Below are positions 43,757 to 53,235 of a DNA stretch of 55,151 nucleotides, in pieces. The notes under the pieces were generated by a model. That model made no database searches. It was not told the DNA's origin and was given only the letters and a program-made list of their open reading frames with translations. Source of the stretch: WRCA01 sp050943575 (GTDB lineage: Bacteria > Pseudomonadota > Alphaproteobacteria > Rs-D84); NCBI GenBank assembly GCA_050943575.1, contig JBMNPL010000003.1, forward strand, positions 1 to 55,151, in the 5' to 3' direction. Each line of letters starts with the position of its first letter. Positions within the stretch are counted from its first letter, which is position 1. A program made the position numbers and the translations under genes.

Positions 43757-43785
43757 AAACCGGCAAATCGCCGGTTTTATTTTTT
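43757..43785 (+). terminator. Terminator shared by convergent FKBP and xerC genes
   Basis: Stem AAACCGGC/GCCGGTTT (43757-43764 and 43770-43777), loop of 5, then TTATTTTTT; it overlaps the end of xerC. Confidence 0.8.
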
Positions 43786-44679
43786 AGCACGAGGATGTGC
43801 GTGATTATAAATAGCGGTTATTTGCGACATATCAACCTTGGTATATAACTGTGTAGTAGATAAAGATGAATGTCCTAACAATTCCTGTAATGACCTTAAA
43901 TCAATCCCGTCAGCCAATAATGCCGTTGCAAAAGTATGTCGTAAAGCATGAGGTGTAACATAATCAGGTAATTGTAAAAAATTACGAACTTTTTCAATCT
44001 GTTTTTCAGCCATACGCGCAGACATCGGCAACCCACGAACACTTTTAAATAAATTACCATCTGTACTATAAGGACAAAGTTCTAAATACTTATCAATCGC
44101 ATCCCATACTGCTGGAATTACAGGAACTAAACGCTCTTTTCTACCCTTGCCAATAATTTTTAAAACTTGAGGTCTGCCAGATATATCATTGATGGTAATT
44201 GATAAAGCCTCGGAAATACGGAGTCCACAACCAAAAATTAAAACTATTAATGCCCAATCGCGTGCCGCAATCCATGGCTCGTTATTTAATTCTTTTACAG
44301 CATTGTACATATTTTCCACATCTTGAGCGCTTATCGCTTTTGATAATGTTTTCGGGATTTTTGGTGAAGATATTAATCCTATGGACGTATTCTTGATATC
44401 AAACTTGTAATCTAGAAATTTATAAAAACTACGTAAAGAAGATAAAGCACGTGCAGTAGATTTTGCCGACAAACCACGTTTTGCTCGATTCGCAAGCCAT
44501 GATCTGAATATTAAAACATCCGCACGTGCTAAATCTGATAACTTACACGAATCGCCATTATATTCACCAGCAAACTTTATAAAATCTTCTATATCAGATC
44601 TGTACGCAACAATCGTATGATTGGAATACTTTTTAGTATTCAAAAGATAATTAATAAAAGATTCTAACTCATTGTTCAT
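43777..44679 (-). CDS. xerC: Tyrosine recombinase XerC
   Basis: Resolves chromosome dimers at dif with XerD. 300 residues with a SAM-like N-terminal domain and catalytic set R154 (CGLRISEAL), K178 (GKGRKERLVP), H244 and R247 (HALRHTFAT), H270 (LGHSSLS) and Y279 (TQLYTKV). The CGLRISEAL motif favours XerC over XerD. Starts inside the LOG gene stop region (overlap 11 bases), so the two are coupled. No att sites or phage genes nearby, arguing for a housekeeping role. Confidence 0.85.
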   Translation of the reverse strand: MNNELESFINYLLNTKKYSNHTIVAYRSDIEDFIKFAGEYNGDSCKLSDLARADVLIFRSWLANRAKRGLSAKSTARALSSLRSFYKFLDYKFDIKNTSIGLISSPKIPKTLSKAISAQDVENMYNAVKELNNEPWIAARDWALIVLIFGCGLRISEALSITINDISGRPQVLKIIGKGRKERLVPVIPAVWDAIDKYLELCPYSTDGNLFKSVRGLPMSARMAEKQIEKVRNFLQLPDYVTPHALRHTFATALLADGIDLRSLQELLGHSSLSTTQLYTKVDMSQITAIYNHAHPRAKK

Positions 44680-45214
44680 TTGCCAATATTAATTTTATAA
44701 TCTCTTCAGGAGTCTGACTTATATTTATATTATAATCAGCCATATCAGCAATAAAACCTTCGTTTTGCATGTGTGTAAAAACACCGCCAAAAAACTCCCA
44801 ATAATTTGCCGTATTTAAAAAATACATCGGCTTCTTAATCTCACCAATTTGTTGCATGGTTAAAATATCAGTCAATTCATTTAATGTGCCCATGCCACCT
44901 GGTAAAATACAAAAAGCATCTGATAGTTCAATCATACGTTGCTTGCGTTCATTAACACCAGCAACTATTTCTATTTTAGCGCCCTCATGAGCAGGTTCTT
45001 GACGAGCAATAACATGATGAGTTGATATACCAATTACTTCACCACCATTATCAAGCGCCGCACTGGCAACCGTACCCATCAATCCAACATCACCACCACC
45101 AAATACTAAACGTATTTTATTACGTGCTAGTAATTCACCCATTTTTTTCGCATCCCTAGCATAAGCAGGATCTGTTCCAAATCTATGCCCACAATATACC
45201 GCAACTGATTTCAT
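44669..45214 (-). CDS. LOG-family nucleotide phosphoribohydrolase
   Basis: TIGR00730-type protein, 181 residues, with the Rossmann GGGDVGLMG (39-47) and the catalytic PGGMGTLNE (105-113). The family releases bases from nucleoside 5'-monophosphates, including cytokinin forms in plants; the bacterial substrate is usually AMP-like. GGGAG ribosome binding site 5 bases before the ATG. Divergent from tilS. Confidence 0.92.
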   Translation of the reverse strand: MKSVAVYCGHRFGTDPAYARDAKKMGELLARNKIRLVFGGGDVGLMGTVASAALDNGGEVIGISTHHVIARQEPAHEGAKIEIVAGVNERKQRMIELSDAFCILPGGMGTLNELTDILTMQQIGEIKKPMYFLNTANYWEFFGGVFTHMQNEGFIADMADYNINISQTPEEIIKLILANEQ

Positions 45215-45243
45215 TCTGGCTCCCTTTTTTTATTACCAAATAG

Positions 45244-45271
45244 TTGATTTATATTAATTATAGCATAAAAT
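45244..45271 (+). promoter_or_regulatory. Promoter of the tilS-ftsH operon
   Basis: TTGATT (45244-45249), 16-base spacer, TAAAAT (45266-45271), 10 bases before the tilS ATG. No Shine-Dalgarno is present between them. Confidence 0.5.
45257..45265 (-). promoter_or_regulatory. Extended -10 promoter of the LOG-xerC genes
   Basis: Minus strand TGCTATAAT, a perfect extended -10, interleaved with the divergent tilS promoter. Confidence 0.5.
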
Positions 45272-45281
45272 ACAAAATTAT

Positions 45282-46241
45282 ATGAACTTTAAGTTTTTTA
45301 ATTTTATTCAAAAATATAAAAATACACCAGTTGCTTTGGCCGTCAGTGGTGGGGCAGATTCTATGGTTTTAATGCATTGGTACGCAATATCCAAATTACC
45401 CGCTGTTATTCTACATGTAAATCATAACCTGCGTCCAGAAAGCAATATAGAAGCCGAATATGTTAAAAATGAAGCAGAAAAACTAGGGTTAAAATGTGAA
45501 ATCTTAAATTGGGATGGTAAAAAAATTACTTCTGGAATAGAAGCAGCCGCACGCACTGCACGATATAAATTGATGATTAATTGGTGTAAAAAAAATAATA
45601 TTAGTACCCTGATGACCGCACACCAAGCAGACGATCAAATTGAAACTTTCTTGATGAACCTAAAACGTGGTAGTGGTGTTTATGGTTTAGGCGGAATTCG
45701 CGCAGAAATTGAACATGATGGGGTTATAATTACCAGACCATTATTAAATATATTTAGAGCCGATTTAGAAAATTGGTGCGATTTAAACAATATTAAATAT
45801 TTTAAAGATTCAATGAATGACGATGAAAAATTCACACGTGTCAAAATTAGAAAAAATAGATATGTATTAAAATCAAGTCTGGGGATTGATGATGAAAGAA
45901 TATTGCTGGCAATAGAAAATTTATCGCGAGCCAGAGATGCCCTTGAAAAAATCATCAATCAACAATTAGCAAATGTTAAGTTTGATGGTAAACGAGCATT
46001 TTTCTCTTATAACACACTAGCTGCATTATCTGATGAAATCAGACTCAAATTCTTGGGAGAATTAATTAAAATTGTATCCAAGGCAAAATATCCGCCAAGA
46101 TTAATTGAAATTGAACGCTTGCAAGAAAGACTTTCAAATGATAGTATTTCAACACTTTCAAATTGTACTATCAGACGATTGGGAAATAAAATGCTTATTG
46201 CACCAATCGGAGAATCAATAAGTTTCAGGAATAAAAAATGA
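45282..46241 (+). CDS. tilS: tRNA(Ile)-lysidine synthase
   Basis: Converts C34 of tRNA-Ile(CAU) to lysidine so it reads AUA. 319 residues with the PP-loop ATP motif SGGADS (21-26), HVNHNLRPES and THAHQADDQIETFLM-like region (MTAHQADDQIETF), and a short C-terminal part. The ATG at 45282 has no ribosome binding site and lies 10 bases after a -10 box. Overlaps ftsH by 4 bases (ATGA), the usual alphaproteobacterial tilS-ftsH order. Confidence 0.95.
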   Translation: MNFKFFNFIQKYKNTPVALAVSGGADSMVLMHWYAISKLPAVILHVNHNLRPESNIEAEYVKNEAEKLGLKCEILNWDGKKITSGIEAAARTARYKLMINWCKKNNISTLMTAHQADDQIETFLMNLKRGSGVYGLGGIRAEIEHDGVIITRPLLNIFRADLENWCDLNNIKYFKDSMNDDEKFTRVKIRKNRYVLKSSLGIDDERILLAIENLSRARDALEKIINQQLANVKFDGKRAFFSYNTLAALSDEIRLKFLGELIKIVSKAKYPPRLIEIERLQERLSNDSISTLSNCTIRRLGNKMLIAPIGESISFRNKK

Positions 46242-48076
46242 AAAATAGAATTTTAAAAAATAAAATTAATCAAACAAAACAAGCCGTCCAGAAAAAAAAT
46301 CGTGATGGATCATTAACTTATCTTTTTATCTTTACAATATTACTAATACTAGTTGTTGGACGCGCTTTTATGCTGGAACAACCACAAAATAAAACCGCGC
46401 CTGAAAAAAATTTATCTTTTTCAGATGTTATAAAAAGTGATATCGCAACAATGAATATTCGCGGTAGTAAAGCAACCGGAGAATTAAAAGATGGAACAAA
46501 ATATAATGCAACTATTGCATATGACCCCGAATTATTAACAAAAATATCTAAATCAGGTGCGATTGTAAAAATTGATGATTCTAAATCTTGGATGGAACTT
46601 TTAGCAACTTGGTTGCCTTTATTAATTGGTGTTTTATTTATTTGGTGGATTTTCCGCGGTATTCGCGGCGGTGGAATGCCACGTGCAAGTTCCTTTAACC
46701 CAACAAAAATTACAACCGGAAAAACAAAAACTTCGTTTTCAGATGTTGCAGGAATTGAAACTGAAAAAAAAGAAGTTATGGAAATTGTTGATTTCCTTAA
46801 AAATCCAAAGAAATTTAAAAATCTAGGCGCACGTGTGCCACGTGGAATTTTATTATCCGGAGAACCTGGAACTGGAAAAACATTACTTGCACGCGCAATA
46901 GCCGGTGAAGCAAATGTCCCCTTTTTTGCTACATCAGGGTCTGATTTTTCCGGAATAATTGTCGGTTTAGGTGTGGCAAAAATTAAAGAAATTTTTGAAA
47001 TGGCAAAACGTAATGCGCCATGTATTTTATTTATTGATGAAATTGACGCAATCGGACAACGTCGTAGTCAACACAGCTTTAACGATCAAGATCGTGAACA
47101 AACATTAAATCAATTACTAATAGAAATGGACGGATTCCAAAATGAAAATGGAATTATTGTCATAGGTGCAACGAATCGCCCAGATATGCTGGATGCAGCC
47201 CTGCTTCGCCCTGGACGATTTGATCGCCAAGTTTATATAGAACTGCCTGATTTAACAGGTCGTAAAGAAATTTTAGATTTATATGCAAAGAAAATTAAAA
47301 TTGCTAAAGATGTTAATCTAAAAGATGTTGCACGTGGGACAACCGGATTTTCCGGAGCCGATCTTGAAAACTTATTAAATGAAGCAGCATTGCATGCAGC
47401 AGGTGCAAATAAAAAAGAAATAGGAAAAGAAGATATTGAAGAAGCACGTGATAAAACTTTAATGGGACCGAAAAAAAATCGTAGAATGCGCCCCCAAGAT
47501 ATTAAATTAACTGCATACCACGAAGCCGGACATGCATTTATGTCAATACATTATCGTGATTTAACTGATCCAATACATAAAGCAACAATTATACCCCGAG
47601 GACGTTCATTAGGTATGGTTCAACACTTGCCTATTGACGACAAAGTTTCAATGACTTTGTCCGAAATTCGTGCAAATATCTCTATTTACCTAGCCGGTCG
47701 TGCCGCCGAAGAAATATTCTTTGGTGCAGATAAAATTACAACTGGTGCAGAAAGTGATATTGCAGCCGCAACAAGATTAGCAAGACATTCAATCACAATC
47801 GCAGGATTATCTAAAAAAATCGGATTGCCAGCAATTAATCAAATAACTTCTTTTGGTTCAAGGACTGCATTGGAAAACGCATCTGAAAAAACCGCCGAAG
47901 CCGTAGATAATGAAGTAAAAGCATGGTTAGATGTTGGACATAAAGATGCAATTAAAGTTTTAACTAAAAATAAAACTTTGGTTAAAAAATTAGCAGAAGA
48001 ATTATTAAAACGAGAAACATTAACTCGCGAAGAAATTGAAAAAATTGTATTAAAAAAACGCGTCGTAAAAAAATAA
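46238..48076 (+). CDS. ftsH: ATP-dependent membrane zinc protease FtsH
   Basis: Degrades membrane and regulatory proteins. 612 residues: two transmembrane segments (about 27-45 and 127-145), AAA+ domain with Walker A GEPGTGKT (208-215), Walker B ILFIDEIDAIG and SRH ATNRPDMLDAALLRPGRFDR, and the zinc site HEAGH (428-432). The substrate loop FxGxx region after Walker A reads FSGIIVGLGVAK rather than the usual FVGVGASR, an odd pore-loop variant. Second gene of tilS-ftsH-hydrolase-lipoprotein. Confidence 0.97.
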   Translation: MKNRILKNKINQTKQAVQKKNRDGSLTYLFIFTILLILVVGRAFMLEQPQNKTAPEKNLSFSDVIKSDIATMNIRGSKATGELKDGTKYNATIAYDPELLTKISKSGAIVKIDDSKSWMELLATWLPLLIGVLFIWWIFRGIRGGGMPRASSFNPTKITTGKTKTSFSDVAGIETEKKEVMEIVDFLKNPKKFKNLGARVPRGILLSGEPGTGKTLLARAIAGEANVPFFATSGSDFSGIIVGLGVAKIKEIFEMAKRNAPCILFIDEIDAIGQRRSQHSFNDQDREQTLNQLLIEMDGFQNENGIIVIGATNRPDMLDAALLRPGRFDRQVYIELPDLTGRKEILDLYAKKIKIAKDVNLKDVARGTTGFSGADLENLLNEAALHAAGANKKEIGKEDIEEARDKTLMGPKKNRRMRPQDIKLTAYHEAGHAFMSIHYRDLTDPIHKATIIPRGRSLGMVQHLPIDDKVSMTLSEIRANISIYLAGRAAEEIFFGADKITTGAESDIAAATRLARHSITIAGLSKKIGLPAINQITSFGSRTALENASEKTAEAVDNEVKAWLDVGHKDAIKVLTKNKTLVKKLAEELLKRETLTREEIEKIVLKKRVVKK

Positions 48077-48087
48077 AATAAAAAATA

Positions 48088-48732
48088 ATGCCAGCAAAAA
48101 TTGAAATTATTTTTATGCAACCTCAAAACACCAACTCGGTTCTGGTGCATAATGATGAATTAGCCGCAATTTTTGATCCATGGGGATGTGCTGAAGATTG
48201 GTTAAAATTATTAGATGAACGTAAATTAAAACTTTATTCTATCTATTGCACTCATGGACACTATGATCATATATCTGCTATAGCAGAATTACCCAAAGTC
48301 CCTTGGTTTGTACATCCAGATGAAATAGAAATGATTAATTGGAGTAATCAAATCTTAAAAACAATGAATATGCCACAAATAGATTTAATAAAAAATCCCC
48401 CGCAAGTATTACAAATGGGTAAAAATGAAATTTTACCAAAAGTTTTTGCCGATACAATTCATTGCCCTGGACACAGCCCTGGATGTGTAGCCTATTATTT
48501 CAAACCTGAAAAAACTTTATTAATCGGGGATACTTTATTTCAAGAAACTGTCGGGGCCTACCACTTTCCTGGAGGAAATGAACAACAATTAAAAGAATCT
48601 ATCGCAAAAATTTATAATATGAATTTGTCAGATGATACTATTGTAATTCATGGGCACGGAATGCATACAACAATCGGTTGGTTAAAGGAAAATAACCCCT
48701 TTTTCACAAATAATTTAAAGGAGAAAAAATGA
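48088..48732 (+). CDS. Metallo-beta-lactamase fold hydrolase (glyoxalase II-like)
   Basis: 214 residues with the metal-binding THGHYDH motif (near 53-59), a second His in HCPGHSPGC, Asp in LLIGDTLF and a terminal HGHG. This set matches the small glyoxalase II-like hydrolases that cut thioesters, substrate unknown. The chain is short (no C-terminal substrate domain of true glyoxalase II). Lies 11 bases after ftsH and overlaps the next gene by 4 bases. Confidence 0.85.
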   Translation: MPAKIEIIFMQPQNTNSVLVHNDELAAIFDPWGCAEDWLKLLDERKLKLYSIYCTHGHYDHISAIAELPKVPWFVHPDEIEMINWSNQILKTMNMPQIDLIKNPPQVLQMGKNEILPKVFADTIHCPGHSPGCVAYYFKPEKTLLIGDTLFQETVGAYHFPGGNEQQLKESIAKIYNMNLSDDTIVIHGHGMHTTIGWLKENNPFFTNNLKEKK

Positions 48733-49016
48733 AAAAACTTTTAATAATCACCGCAATTATCGGACTTGCAGCATGTCAAACAAATCAAGATCCTGCAAAT
48801 ACATTACCTGCGCAAGCAATAACAGGAACCGTTCAACAAATTACAACCGAAGCAAAACTCACAAAAGAAAATATGAAAACTAGCGCAGTAAATACCAAAG
48901 AAATGGTTAAAACATCAGTTAAAAATTCTAAAGCAGCAGTCGTAAATACTTATACCGATACAAAAACAGAAGTAGAAGAAACTGTTAATGAAGTTAAAAC
49001 TATTATTACTGAATAA
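48729..49016 (+). CDS. Small predicted lipoprotein
   Basis: 95 residues: MKKLLIITAIIGLAACQTN with lipobox LAAC (Cys16), then a Thr/Lys/Val-rich helix with repeated VKTSVKN and VNTK-type units. No family is recognised. Start overlaps the hydrolase stop (ATGA) and GGAG lies upstream; last gene before a terminator. Confidence 0.7.
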   Translation: MKKLLIITAIIGLAACQTNQDPANTLPAQAITGTVQQITTEAKLTKENMKTSAVNTKEMVKTSVKNSKAAVVNTYTDTKTEVEETVNEVKTIITE

Positions 49017-49046
49017 AAAATCGCCGTAATTTACGGCGATTTTTTA
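49014..49046. terminator. Bidirectional terminator
   Basis: Stem ATCGCCGTA/TACGGCGAT centred at 49030, with an A-run on the left and a T-run on the right; serves the ftsH operon and gap, which converge here. Confidence 0.9.
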
Positions 49047-50054
49047 TATCAATTTTCCAATTAAATTTGCAACATCACACATACGATTTGAAAATCCCCA
49101 TTCGTTATCATACCAACTTGTAACATGTAATAATTTATCCCCAATCATAATTGTTTGAGTCGCATCAAATATGCTGCTGTGCGCATCATGTATAAAATCT
49201 ACACTAACCAAAGGTTTCTCATTAAAGCCCAATATGCCAGATAATTTACCCTTGCTGGCAGATAACATTGCAGAATTTATATCTGATGCTTTTGCAGATT
49301 TTTTCAAATTCACAATTAATTCAACAACTGAAACATCAGGAGTCGGAACACGCAAAGATGTCCCGTTTAATTTCCCCGCCAATTTCGGCAATACTAACCC
49401 TATGGCTTTGGCTGCACCTGTGCTGGTCGGTATAATAGACAAGTTCGCTGCACGAGCACGTCTGGAATCGCGATGATTTTTATCCAGTAATTGTTGATCC
49501 CCTGTATAAGAATGGATTGTTGTCATCCAACCGCTGGTAATACCAAATTTTTCATCTAATACTTGAACAATCGGTGCTAAACAATTTGTTGTGCAACTGC
49601 CATTAGAAATTATCTTTGCGCTTTTCTTTAATGTTTTGTCATTAACACCAAAAACAATTGTTGCATCAGCACCATCTGATGGTGCAGAAACTAAAACACG
49701 TTTTGCGCCCGCTTGTAAATGAACTTGTGCTTTGTCAGCAGATGTAAAAACACCCGTGCATTCCATAACAACATCAATATCTAATTTATCCCAAGGTAAT
49801 TTTGCCGGATTGCTTTCCGCAAAAACCTTGATGCTTTTCCCACCAATTTTAATAATATTTTTATTAATGCTTACAGGCTTTGTTAATTTTCCATGCACAG
49901 AATCATATTCTAGTAAAAATGCAGATTGTTCCGCAGGCATTAAATCATTAATTGCTACAAACTCTAAATCTTTACGACCTGATTCTATTGCTGCCCTTAA
50001 AATTAAACGCCCTATGCGACCGAAACCATTTATTGCTACACGTGTTTTTTTCAT
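49044..50054 (-). CDS. gap: Glyceraldehyde-3-phosphate dehydrogenase
   Basis: Glycolytic oxidation of glyceraldehyde 3-phosphate with NAD. 336 residues, NAD-binding INGFGRIGRLILRA at the N-terminus, catalytic Cys154 in SNGSCTTNCLAP, and DNEWGFSNRMCD near the C-terminus. AAGGGGA ribosome binding site. With tpiA it shows that lower glycolysis is retained. Confidence 0.97.
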   Translation of the reverse strand: MKKTRVAINGFGRIGRLILRAAIESGRKDLEFVAINDLMPAEQSAFLLEYDSVHGKLTKPVSINKNIIKIGGKSIKVFAESNPAKLPWDKLDIDVVMECTGVFTSADKAQVHLQAGAKRVLVSAPSDGADATIVFGVNDKTLKKSAKIISNGSCTTNCLAPIVQVLDEKFGITSGWMTTIHSYTGDQQLLDKNHRDSRRARAANLSIIPTSTGAAKAIGLVLPKLAGKLNGTSLRVPTPDVSVVELIVNLKKSAKASDINSAMLSASKGKLSGILGFNEKPLVSVDFIHDAHSSIFDATQTIMIGDKLLHVTSWYDNEWGFSNRMCDVANLIGKLI

Positions 50055-50166
50055 ATTCCCCTTCCCTTGTTATACTTTAAATATAATTTTAACATTAAAC
50101 CGCATTAAAACAAACTTAAAAATATTTATAAAATTAAATCAACAACCGGTTTTTCAACCGATAAAC

Positions 50167-50195
50167 TTGATTGATGAAAATAAATCACGTATAAT
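50167..50195 (+). promoter_or_regulatory. Promoter of miaA, leaderless arrangement
   Basis: TTGATT (50167-50172), 17-base spacer, TATAAT (50190-50195), only 7 bases before the ATG at 50203. No Shine-Dalgarno exists. Confidence 0.65.
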
Positions 50196-50202
50196 TCATT
50201 TT

Positions 50203-51090
50203 ATGACGCATCAGTGCTATATCGTTGCTGGACCAACGGCCAGTGGTAAATCTAATTTTGCGTGCGAACTAGCACGTAAAATAAATGGTATTATTATAAA
50301 TTGTGATAGCGTTCAAATTTACAAAGGTATGGAAAACATCAGCGCAAGTCCATTACCCGAAGGACTGGATAAAATTGTCCCTCATAAACTTTTTTCAATA
50401 CTGCCATTAACAGAACAAATTAGCGTTTCAGATTATTTAGAATTAGCAAGGACTGAATATAACACAGCAATAAATGCTGGGCATCCAGTTGTGTTTGTTG
50501 GTGGAACAGGATTTTATATCAATGCGATTCTCAAAGGAATGTCCCCTGTACCAGAAATTTCAAATGAAAATCGTGATAAAGCACGAGCAATTGTTCAAGA
50601 ATATCCCGATGCTGCAAAAAAACTATTAATAAACGCAGATTCAAAATTTGATAGTTTTGATCCACAACGAATGGCACGAGCATTAGAAGTATTTTTGGAA
50701 ACTGGACGACCATTATCAGAATGGCAATCCCTGCCCCGTAAAGGTGCAATTGCGCCAGATGCTTTGAAAATTTTTATCAACCCACATAAAGATATATTAA
50801 TTTCCAGAATTGCAAAACGCATTCCTATTATGATTGAAAATGGCGCAATGGACGAAGCACGAACCGCCATACAAGCAGGATGGAATTTAAATCGCGCTAT
50901 TGGTGCATCCGAAGCTGCACGATTTATACGCGGTGAAATAAGTAAAAGTGAAATGATGCAAAATTGGATTATTAGAACTAATCAATATGCAAAACGTCAA
51001 AGAACTTGGTTCAGGCATCAATTTGGTGCTGATATTGAAATTGGACATATACCAACAAATACGGATCTAGAAAATGTTTTGCAAAAATGA
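50203..51090 (+). CDS. miaA: tRNA dimethylallyltransferase
   Basis: Adds a dimethylallyl group to A37 of tRNAs that read U-starting codons. A frame is open from 49732 across gap, but homology starts at the ATG at 50203 (295 residues): YIVAGPTASGKSN (P-loop near 8-17), NCDSVQIYKGM, VFVGGTGFYINAIL and the tRNA-binding RQRTWFRH. Overlaps priA by 17 bases, so the two are likely one transcript. Confidence 0.95.
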   Translation: MTHQCYIVAGPTASGKSNFACELARKINGIIINCDSVQIYKGMENISASPLPEGLDKIVPHKLFSILPLTEQISVSDYLELARTEYNTAINAGHPVVFVGGTGFYINAILKGMSPVPEISNENRDKARAIVQEYPDAAKKLLINADSKFDSFDPQRMARALEVFLETGRPLSEWQSLPRKGAIAPDALKIFINPHKDILISRIAKRIPIMIENGAMDEARTAIQAGWNLNRAIGASEAARFIRGEISKSEMMQNWIIRTNQYAKRQRTWFRHQFGADIEIGHIPTNTDLENVLQK

Positions 51091-53233
51091 TATTGTAAAA
51101 GTTTTGCTGCCAATAGCTGTTGGTGATGGATACGATTACCAATTAAATGCGCCTGCTGAAATCGGAACTTTTGTTAATGCTTCTGTTATGAATAGAAAAT
51201 TAATCGGAGTAATTATTGGCGCAGGAGATTCAGGATTACCCCTTGAAAAAATAAAACCTGCAATACCATTACAATTTCGTATTACACAATCAACATTAAA
51301 TTGGATTCAAAAAATGTCCGAATGGACAATGATGCCTATCGGAATGGTTTTAAAATTAATTATTAATGTACCCGAAGCCTTTAACCCGCCAAAAACTGAA
51401 CAACTTTATTTATTTGAAGAAAATAAAAAAATAAAAATGACTGATTCCAGACAAGCCATAGCCGACGCTTTTACAAGTAATTATAACGAACCGATGACTA
51501 TATCAGATATTAAAAACATTACTCATGTTAGTTATGCAGTTATTCGTTCAATGATAAACAATAAAACTTTAAAACCAGTTAGCCAACAAATTAAAAAAAC
51601 AGGCTTGGAAGAAATAAATTATTTTGATACAAAAAAAGTAAAATTAAATTCTGAACAAAAATGCGCTGCTGACTCTATTAAACTAGGAGATTTTTCTGTT
51701 TATTTACTGGATGGAATAACTGGTAGTGGAAAAACACAAGTTTATTTTGATGCGGTTTTGCGTGCTTATGCTACAGGAAAATCTGTTTTATTAATGATGC
51801 CTGAAATTGCTTTAACAGCGCAATTTATGAATAGATTTGAATCAAGATTTGGAGCAAAACCTGTTGTGTGGCACAGCAATTTAACCGCTGCTAGACGGCG
51901 AGATATTTGGCGCGGAGTCGCAAATGGTGAAATAAAAATAATTGTCGGAACACGCTCGGCATTATTTCTACCATGGTCAAATCTGGGGCTTGTTGTTATT
52001 GATGAAGAACATGATGGATCGTATAAACAAGAAGATATGGGAAATTATCATGCTCGTGATATGGCGATTTTACGCGGAAAAATAGAAAATTTTCCAATAA
52101 TATTGGCATCAGCAACACCAGCAATGGAGACTTTGCGTAATGCATCAGATGGTAAATACAAACATCTAAAATTAAAATCTAGATTTGGTGGTGCTTCAAT
52201 GCCTGTTATAGAAACTATAGATTTTAGAAAACCCGAAGAACATACAGATAGTGGACATATTTCAACAACTTTATTTAATGCTCTAAAACAAACACTGGCA
52301 GATGGGCAGCAAGCAATGCTGTTTATCAATCGTCGTGGATATGCGCCTATTGTTCAATGTAAAAAATGTGGATGGCATGCAGATTGCCCTGATTGTTCTG
52401 TTGGAATGACACATCATAAAAAAAATAATTCTTTGTTATGCCATATTTGTGGGCGCACGCAGCCAATGCAAAAAAAATGCCCTATTTGTGATGATGAAGA
52501 ATTATCAATGTCTGGGATCGGGTTAGAAAAAATACAAGAAGAAATATTAGCAAAATTTCCAAATGCCAGAACTGCCCTTGTTTCATCAGATACAATAATG
52601 TCACGCCAAGCATTAGAACGATTGGTAAATAAAATGGAATCTGGTGAAATTGATATAGTTATCGGAACTCAAATTCTAGCCAAAGGACACCATTTTCCAA
52701 ATTTAACCTTGGTCGGTGTAATTGATGCAGATATGGGATTATTCAGCACAGATTTTCGTTCTGGTGAAAAAACATTTCAACAACTATTTCAAGTTGCAGG
52801 TCGAGCAGGACGTGCTGAATTACCCGGACGAGTATTGTTGCAAACATACCAACCTGAACATTCTGTATTTAATGCGATTTGCACATATAATCGGGATGAT
52901 TTTATGGCAAATGATATGGCAGGACGACGCGTAGCAAAAATGCCTCCTTTTGGTCAATTAATCGCTATTATCGTAGAATCTGAAAAAGAACATATATTAA
53001 AAAAATTCTGTGAAAATTTAGCAGCAGTTACGCCGAAAATTAAAAATGCGAAAATTTTTGGACCAATTCCTGCACAACTTTATAAAATTAGAACTTGGTA
53101 CAGAATGAGATTTTTAGTTGCCGGAGATGAGCGCGCTAATTTACAATCAGCTGTTAAGCATTGGTTGAGTAAAATCAAGCAACCTGCAAACGTTCGTATA
53201 AAAATTGATGTAAATCCACAGAATTTTATGTAA
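51074..53233 (+). CDS. priA: Primosomal replication protein N' (PriA helicase)
   Basis: Restarts collapsed replication forks. 719 residues: N-terminal 3'-binding domain (VLLPIAVGDGYDYQL), Walker A GITGSGKTQ (near 215), DEEH box VVIDEEHDGSYKQED (near 307), a zinc-binding insertion with four CxxC pairs (CKKC, CPDC, CHIC, CPIC, near 428-475) and helicase motifs V-VI (GTQILAKGHHFP, QVAGRAGRA). All catalytic parts are complete. Start chosen by the conserved N-terminus. Confidence 0.96.
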   Translation: MFCKNDIVKVLLPIAVGDGYDYQLNAPAEIGTFVNASVMNRKLIGVIIGAGDSGLPLEKIKPAIPLQFRITQSTLNWIQKMSEWTMMPIGMVLKLIINVPEAFNPPKTEQLYLFEENKKIKMTDSRQAIADAFTSNYNEPMTISDIKNITHVSYAVIRSMINNKTLKPVSQQIKKTGLEEINYFDTKKVKLNSEQKCAADSIKLGDFSVYLLDGITGSGKTQVYFDAVLRAYATGKSVLLMMPEIALTAQFMNRFESRFGAKPVVWHSNLTAARRRDIWRGVANGEIKIIVGTRSALFLPWSNLGLVVIDEEHDGSYKQEDMGNYHARDMAILRGKIENFPIILASATPAMETLRNASDGKYKHLKLKSRFGGASMPVIETIDFRKPEEHTDSGHISTTLFNALKQTLADGQQAMLFINRRGYAPIVQCKKCGWHADCPDCSVGMTHHKKNNSLLCHICGRTQPMQKKCPICDDEELSMSGIGLEKIQEEILAKFPNARTALVSSDTIMSRQALERLVNKMESGEIDIVIGTQILAKGHHFPNLTLVGVIDADMGLFSTDFRSGEKTFQQLFQVAGRAGRAELPGRVLLQTYQPEHSVFNAICTYNRDDFMANDMAGRRVAKMPPFGQLIAIIVESEKEHILKKFCENLAAVTPKIKNAKIFGPIPAQLYKIRTWYRMRFLVAGDERANLQSAVKHWLSKIKQPANVRIKIDVNPQNFM

Positions 53234-53235
53234 TT

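Noticed and set aside
49732..50202. N-terminal extension of MiaA across gap
   Set aside because: The frame is open only as a shadow of gap; a promoter at 50167-50195 and the P-loop position fix the start at 50203.
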